Under the pieces are notes generated by a model. It ran no database searches. It saw nothing but the letters and a program-made list of their open reading frames with translations, and had not been told where the DNA came from. A DNA stretch of 9,782 bases from Bacteroidales bacterium UBA3824. Its GTDB lineage: Bacteria > Bacteroidota > Bacteroidia > Bacteroidales > UBA3824. Of the stretch, positions 7,201-9,782 are shown piece by piece. Each line of letters opens with the position of its first letter. Positions within the stretch are counted from its first letter, which is position 1. The position numbers and the translations under genes were made by a program. The stretch covers positions 1-9,782 of the forward strand of contig DGIK01000151.1 in assembly GCA_002393195.1 (NCBI GenBank), in the 5' to 3' direction.

Positions 7201-8210
7201 CGCCATATCAACAAAACGATGGTAGCGGTGCATCAAATGACGCAGCAATGCCTGTTTATAATAGGTTTGTAGATATTGCTAGACAATCCAATCCTCAGTA
7301 TCTTTCATTGATTATGCCTTCAAAATGGATGATTGGTGGTCGCGGATTGCAAAAATTCAGGGAAGATTTTATGTCCGATACACACATTGAAGTAATGTTT
7401 GATTACGAAGATTCGTCGGAATGTTTTACCAATCAGCACATTGACGGCGGTATTTGTTATTTCCGTTGGAATAGGGATTACAAGGGTATGGTTGACTATG
7501 TTTACAAGGATGTAACAGGCAAGACGGAACGCAAAAAACGTTATTTGAAAGACGGAAATACAAATATAGTTATCCGCGACACACGTCGTATCTTGTTGAT
7601 AAACAAAGTTGCAAAAGAAGAATCGTTCAGTACAATAGTATCTTCCACTCAGCCTTTCGGCATCAGAAAGGATTTGTTTAACAATCCTGAAAAATATTCT
7701 TCCATAACAATTTCGGACAAACCATTTGACAATTCCGTCTTGATATGGGGAGTCAAAGGAATAAAAGGTGGAGCAAGAAGGACAAGTTGCTACATTGACA
7801 GAGATGTAGTTTCCAAAAATGCAGAATGGATTTCTAAAAACAAACTATTGTTTACAACATCATATTCAACGAATGCTACAGTGCCTCCTGTTCCGATTTT
7901 GGCAGGTCCAAATGTAATTGGTACTGAAACTTTTTTGGTAATTGGTCCTTTTAAAACCAAGACAGAAATGACCAATTGCAATAAATATATACAAACAAAA
8001 TTTTTCCGTCTCTACTTGTTTTTTGGCAAGGGTACAATGCAAGTTTCCAAAGAAGTTTTTCAATTTGTCCCCCTCCAAGACTTCACGTCCAAGAGCGACA
8101 TTGATTGGAGCAAGACAGTTGCGGAAATTGACGGTCAATTGTACAAAAAATACAAACTGACCAATGATGAAATCGCCTTTGTAGAAGGAATGATAAAGCC
8201 GATGGAGTAG
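4206..8210 (+). CDS. GIY-YIG nuclease-helicase-adenine methyltransferase fusion
   Basis: A 1334-aa single-chain restriction-modification enzyme. Residues 1-115: GIY-YIG-type (T5orf172/MUG113-like) nuclease, with IYI (12-14), LKIGETT (26-32), VH (90-91) and the likely catalytic Glu112 in EWF. Residues ~150-560: SF2 helicase/translocase, with Walker A MRMGKT (176-181), DEAH (282-285), SGTP (311-314) and motif VI-like region QTIFRVQSP (527-535). Residues ~600-800: Lys/Glu/Gln-rich linker, probably coiled, then a coupler. Residues ~815-1130: Eco57I-like N6-adenine methyltransferase, with VLTPW (818-822), a weak motif I ILEINSKSG (875-883) and catalytic NPPY (998-1001). Residues ~1130-1290: presumed target recognition. 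The order nuclease-motor-methylase-recognition resembles Type ISP enzymes such as LlaGI, but with GIY-YIG in place of an Mrr-type nuclease. The part from about 7190 to 8060 is markedly AT-rich. Confidence 0.9.
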   Translation: MQYTSTFKHRLIYIFRINDKAHANCLKIGETTAPDGCLAFAPNCKELNDAAKKRIKDITRTAGIKYELLHTETTAYSKGGNILSFNDKAVHDLLLRSGIKKKNFDIDGKATEWFVCDLETAKNAIKAVKNGQSSLNPDQISEHKSPIHFRPEQLKAIEKTKRVFKKGNKMLWNAKMRMGKTVTSLQVVKEMNFHRTIIVTHRPVVIDGWSDDFGKIFYEKNSQWLFGSREIGEKSIADLERSGKNYIYFASMQDLRGSKMAGGKFDKNKDVFRTKWDLLIIDEAHEGTQTEQGQTVQDMLTSDNTKVICLSGTPFNLLETNDYNEENTFTWDYVMEQQAKQEWATQHPGDPNPYAELPKLHILTFDLGKLASEYQDEDKAFNFTEFFKTDDQGNFVYENDIKNFLDIISSNNGDTLYPFSSDEYRDFFRHTFWILPGVAAGNALAKMLREHKLFGNYTTVNVCGHEDEETTGDPLAEVHSAIGNHPEDTNTITLSCGKLTTGVTVREWTAVLYLAGSQNTSPASYMQTIFRVQSPGTISGRMKTDCYVFDFAPDRILKMIAQTAKISAKAGEADREDKIILGNFLNFCPIISYDGTEMKPYNVDQMMQQLKRVYVDKVVNTGFDDGHLYSKKLYNLSDVELEKFADLREIIGQTKANKQTKDITINNQKFNREDIEKERKKHKRETGKDITPEQARQLLELQQKRRQRDIAVSILRGISIRMPLLLFGAKLENEEENISLDKFVELVDDDSWAEFMPFGVTKDKFSIYKKYYDEDIFSAAGKQIRQLALAADRMPVLQRIKHITAIFDSFRNPDKETVLTPWRVVNMHLSDTLGGCCFYDDFGTSNADAVLSAEPKFIDRGLVSQRVFENDNVKILEINSKSGLYPLYMAYSIFCHRLRTAKSMKRNLFNKITLDEEQQIWRDVLAENIFVICKTEMARSITQRTLAGFTDAKVNTHVYDNLLEQITKNQSQFIKTLSSGSIFPQIKDNMKFTAIVGNPPYQQNDGSGASNDAAMPVYNRFVDIARQSNPQYLSLIMPSKWMIGGRGLQKFREDFMSDTHIEVMFDYEDSSECFTNQHIDGGICYFRWNRDYKGMVDYVYKDVTGKTERKKRYLKDGNTNIVIRDTRRILLINKVAKEESFSTIVSSTQPFGIRKDLFNNPEKYSSITISDKPFDNSVLIWGVKGIKGGARRTSCYIDRDVVSKNAEWISKNKLLFTTSYSTNATVPPVPILAGPNVIGTETFLVIGPFKTKTEMTNCNKYIQTKFFRLYLFFGKGTMQVSKEVFQFVPLQDFTSKSDIDWSKTVAEIDGQLYKKYKLTNDEIAFVEGMIKPME

Positions 8211-8234
8211 GGGAAAATTATTTTTTATCGCCCC

Positions 8235-8265
8235 TTGCATTTTTCTAAAATTATTGTCATATTTG
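8235..8265 (+). promoter_or_regulatory. Probable promoter of the AbiE-like operon
   Basis: -33 TTG (8235-8237), a 20-nt spacer, and -7 CATATTTG (8258-8265), one mismatch to TAnnTTTG. Transcription from about 8270 would give a ~16-nt leader before the ATG at 8286 and would exclude the longer in-frame start at 8235. Confidence 0.5.
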
Positions 8266-8285
8266 CACTGCAAAAATATCAGACA

Positions 8286-8591
8286 ATGAGCAACAGCGAA
8301 TGTTTACAGAATTTTACGAAAAATCTGTTTTGGGACGTTGATACGAAGGAATTGTCAATGGACAAATATCCTGCGTATATCATTCAGCGTACCTTGGAAT
8401 ATGGTCAGATGAATGATTGGCGTATCATTTGGCGTTATTACGGCCTTGACAAAATCGTTGAGGAATGTAAACGGATGCGCACACTCGACCCCGTCTGCCT
8501 GTCGTTTATATGCACAATTTCTCACACCAAAAAGGAGGATTACAGATGTTATCATTTCAGACAGTCTTGCCCGACACATTGGAACTCTTGA
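8286..8591 (+). CDS. DUF6922 family protein, putative AbiEii-partner antitoxin
   Basis: A 101-aa protein with the DUF6922 layout: NLFWDVDTKELSMDKYPAYI, then IQRTLEYGQMNDWRIIW, YYGLDKIVEECKRMRTLDP, and a C-terminal SHTKKEDYRCY/TH(W)NS tail. In Bacteroidota this family sits directly upstream of AbiEii-type nucleotidyltransferases, as here, so it is inferred to be the antitoxin or cognate regulator. It is not the winged-helix AbiEi type. Start 8286 (MSNSE) is preferred because it follows the promoter. The last 46 nt overlap the start of the AbiEii gene in another frame. The tail still looks family-like, so the overlap is real and not a frameshift. Confidence 0.8.
   Translation: MSNSECLQNFTKNLFWDVDTKELSMDKYPAYIIQRTLEYGQMNDWRIIWRYYGLDKIVEECKRMRTLDPVCLSFICTISHTKKEDYRCYHFRQSCPTHWNS
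8532..8538 (+). promoter_or_regulatory. Shine-Dalgarno AAGGAGG for abiEii
   Basis: Perfect AAGGAGG 7 nt before the ATG at 8546, embedded in the coding sequence of the upstream DUF6922 gene. It decides the AbiEii start over the in-frame ATG at 8510. Strong SD sites are uncommon in Bacteroidota. Confidence 0.7.
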
Positions 8592-9172
8592 AAGGGTTGA
8601 TGGCGTTGCCGATGTTAAAAGAAACACGGCTTGTAGGCGGAACGGCTCTTGCCCTTCAATACGGACATCGCCGCTCTGTTGACCTTGATTTATTTGGTTT
8701 TGCGACAGAGGATTTCGACGAAATAACGCAAATCTTTAAGTCTAATTTCCAATCTGTAAAACAAATTTCGTGTACAAAACGAATTAAAATTTACTCAATT
8801 AATGATATCAAAGTTGACATTGTAAACTACGACTATCCGTGGATTAGCGACTGCATTGAAGAAAACGGAATCCGATTGGCCTCCGTGCAAGATATTGCAG
8901 CAATGAAAGTGAACGCGATTATAGGACGAGGCACTAAAAAAGATTTTGTTGATATATATTTCTTGTTGCAACACTTTACATTTGAGCAACTTATACAATT
9001 ATATCTAAAAAAATACACCGACGGTTCCGAATACCGCGCATTACTTAGCATGTCGTATTTTGAGGATGCAGAACCTCAACCAATGCCTTATATGTTTGCC
9101 CCCATTGAATGGTCTGATATGAAAACGGCAATACTGAACGAAGTGGAAAAATATAATAGAAGATGCGTCTAA
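8546..9172 (+). CDS. AbiEii/AbiGii-family nucleotidyltransferase toxin
   Basis: A 208-aa protein of the AbiEii/AbiGii (DUF1814, DNA polymerase beta-type nucleotidyltransferase) toxin family; relatives halt growth by modifying cellular RNA, and members act in type IV toxin-antitoxin or abortive-infection systems. Active-site features are intact: VGGTALALQ (30-38), HRRSVDLDLF with Asp46 and Asp48, the third acidic residue in IKVDIVNY (Asp91), and the downstream AAMKVNA (Lys121) and RGTKKDFVDIYF (128-139). The start follows an AAGGAGG site. Translation probably couples to the overlapping DUF6922 gene. The coding sequence is AT-rich locally, in keeping with acquired DNA. Exact substrate and antitoxin are inferred. 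Confidence 0.9.
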   Translation: MLSFQTVLPDTLELLKGLMALPMLKETRLVGGTALALQYGHRRSVDLDLFGFATEDFDEITQIFKSNFQSVKQISCTKRIKIYSINDIKVDIVNYDYPWISDCIEENGIRLASVQDIAAMKVNAIIGRGTKKDFVDIYFLLQHFTFEQLIQLYLKKYTDGSEYRALLSMSYFEDAEPQPMPYMFAPIEWSDMKTAILNEVEKYNRRCV

Positions 9173-9175
9173 TGT

Positions 9176-9225
9176 TGTTCTGTATGTAGGACAAAAACTA
9201 TTGTTTCCTGTTCTGTATGTAGGAC
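9176..9225. repeat. Two 17-bp direct repeats between convergent genes
   Basis: TGTTCTGTATGTAGGAC occurs at 9176-9192 and again, identical, at 9209-9225 (33-nt period), filling most of the gap between abiEii and the zinc-finger antitoxin gene. On the minus strand each copy is preceded by TTTG, and the right one follows a -7-like TACCTTTG (9237-9230) without a -33 box. Role unknown: operator, relic of a dispersed repeat, or insertion footprint. Confidence 0.7.
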
Positions 9226-9253
9226 GGGACAAAGGTAAATTTGCTTGTTGTGG

Positions 9254-9481
9254 TTACGCTACATTTTTGTAATCAACGATAGAAATCTCTTGTTTCAAGG
9301 TCTTTGCAGCATTAACAATTTTTTCTATATTGCTGAATACATCGGCATCATACACAATTTCGCCGCAATGTTCGCACTGATAACAAGGCACACGACGAAT
9401 CACTACCAACACTTCGCCAAGGTCAATTGTATAGGTAGTAATATTTTTTTCGGACTCAAAACCGCAATGATGACAATTCAT
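9254..9481 (-). CDS. YgiT/MqsA-type zinc-finger antitoxin, no visible toxin
   Basis: A 75-aa protein matching the YgiT-type zinc finger found in MqsA-like antitoxins. Zinc ligands are two CxxC pairs, C3/C6 and C36/C39, flanking the typical YTIDLGEVLVVIRRVP strand region. A short helical C-terminus follows with no room for the MqsA helix-turn-helix domain. Start 9481 (MNCHHC) is chosen over a reading back to 9706, whose extra residues run antisense-frame through the neighbouring gene. It normally follows a small DUF4258 or MqsR-like toxin gene; none is found here. A dedicated promoter just upstream suggests it is expressed alone. Confidence 0.85.
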   Translation of the reverse strand: MNCHHCGFESEKNITTYTIDLGEVLVVIRRVPCYQCEHCGEIVYDADVFSNIEKIVNAAKTLKQEISIVDYKNVA

Positions 9482-9502
9482 AATTGTTAAGTTTTCGTTT
9501 TG

Positions 9503-9533
9503 CAATATTAGTACATTTGTTTTAAATTGCAAA
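9503..9533 (-). promoter_or_regulatory. Probable promoter of the zinc-finger antitoxin gene
   Basis: On the minus strand: -33 TTTG (9533-9530), a 19-nt spacer, and -7 TAATATTG (9510-9503), one mismatch to TAnnTTTG. It predicts a start near 9497 and a ~16-nt leader. The -33 box overlaps the T-tract of the terminator of the gene upstream. Confidence 0.55.
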
Positions 9534-9564
9534 AAAAATGAGAAATTATTTTCAAAAAATTTCT
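9531..9564 (-). terminator. AT-rich terminator of PD-(D/E)XK gene
   Basis: On the minus strand AGAAATT (9564-9558) pairs with AATTTCT (9547-9541), with inner T/A pairs, and is followed by CA and T8 (9538-9531). It lies 33 nt past the stop codon at 9597. The stem is AT-rich, so strength is uncertain. Confidence 0.5.
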
Positions 9565-9596
9565 TACAAATGGTCATATAAACGATTGGCGCATTT

Positions 9597-9782
9597 TTAC
9601 TCCTCCTTTTCCCACTCCTCAATCTCGCACGTGTGGGTCTTTTGTTCCTCGTCGTAATTGATGCCGATGAGGAGGAGACTGCCTTTGTAGTGCGCCAACG
9701 AATCAAAATATTTGCGTTCCTTGATTTGAGACAATGCGCTTTCAGTTGAGCCGTTGCGTTTGAGTTCGATTACCATTGCGGG
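9597..9782 (-). CDS. PD-(D/E)XK nuclease domain protein, C-terminal fragment
   Basis: The last 61 codons of a gene that enters from the right edge. The frame reads VIELKRNGS, an E-x-K half of a PD-(D/E)XK active site, then ALSQIKERKYFDSL and GSLLLIGINYDEEQKTHTCEIEEW before the stop. This matches the C-terminal PDDEXK_9 (DUF1703) domain of the abundant Bacteroidota proteins that carry an N-terminal AAA-ATPase-like region; that N-terminal part is outside the window. It is usually of unknown function and possibly mobile or defence-linked. Confidence 0.85.
   Translation of the reverse strand, partial: PAMVIELKRNGSTESALSQIKERKYFDSLAHYKGSLLLIGINYDEEQKTHTCEIEEWEKEE

Noticed and set aside
8211..8245. 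Terminator after the large restriction gene (GGGG...CCCC)
   Set aside because: There are only four G-C pairs around a long AT loop and a poor T-tract, too weak to annotate.
9176..9225. Possible CRISPR array
   Set aside because: There are only two repeats of 17 bp with a 16-nt gap. That is too short for repeat and spacer, and no cas genes are present.
9482..9706. N-terminal extension of the zinc-finger antitoxin, or a toxin gene upstream
   Set aside because: The extension lies antisense-frame over the PD-(D/E)XK gene and the terminator. The six-codon ORF at 9594 has an SD-like stretch only because of Lys/Glu codons.

Overview
The window looks like an accessory, defence-rich stretch of a Bacteroidales/Bacteroidota chromosome. 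Four things point that way. Most leading promoters fit the Bacteroidota pattern (-33 TTTG, 19-20 nt, -7 TAnnTTTG). Most starts lack a Shine-Dalgarno. Several families are typical of Bacteroidota (DUF4380, DUF6922 with AbiEii). The protein sequences also have that flavour. Species cannot be named from this sequence. No tRNA, rRNA, insertion sequence or real CRISPR array was seen.

Layout. 1-1253 (+) is the 3' part of a T4 Rnl1-type RNA ligase. It converges on, and overlaps by 100 nt, trmO (1852-1154, -), the tRNA t6A37 methyltransferase. trmO and an exported DUF4380 protein (1965-2801, +) diverge from back-to-back promoters at about 1860-1928. The DUF4380 gene ends in a strong intrinsic terminator (2823-2862). 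The 439-nt gap 2802-3240 is not empty. It holds a strong promoter with an A/T-tract upstream, then about 250 nt of densely self-complementary sequence with mutually exclusive stems, ending in a terminator hairpin plus T7. It has the form of an attenuator or stable ncRNA.

Downstream are two tightly coupled genes (3241-4203 and 4206-8210) of an unusual restriction-modification system. The first is a methyltransferase-like subunit with a SAM-site motif but no NPPY. The second is a 1334-aa fusion of GIY-YIG nuclease, SF2 helicase and Eco57I-like adenine methyltransferase with a presumed target-recognition region. The catalytic and recognition part is clearly more AT-rich than the rest, as if swapped in. 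No good promoter was found between the RNA element and these genes, so the element may set their expression.

The right end holds an AbiE-like toxin-antitoxin pair (DUF6922 protein 8286-8591; AbiEii nucleotidyltransferase 8546-9172). A 17-bp direct repeat follows. On the minus strand are a YgiT/MqsA-type zinc-finger antitoxin without a visible toxin (9481-9254) and the C-terminal end of a PD-(D/E)XK nuclease-domain protein (9782-9597).

Taken together, RNA repair, restriction, and toxin-antitoxin modules sit side by side, as in a defence island. The strongest candidates for something new are the switch-like RNA ahead of the restriction genes and the architecture of that restriction system.
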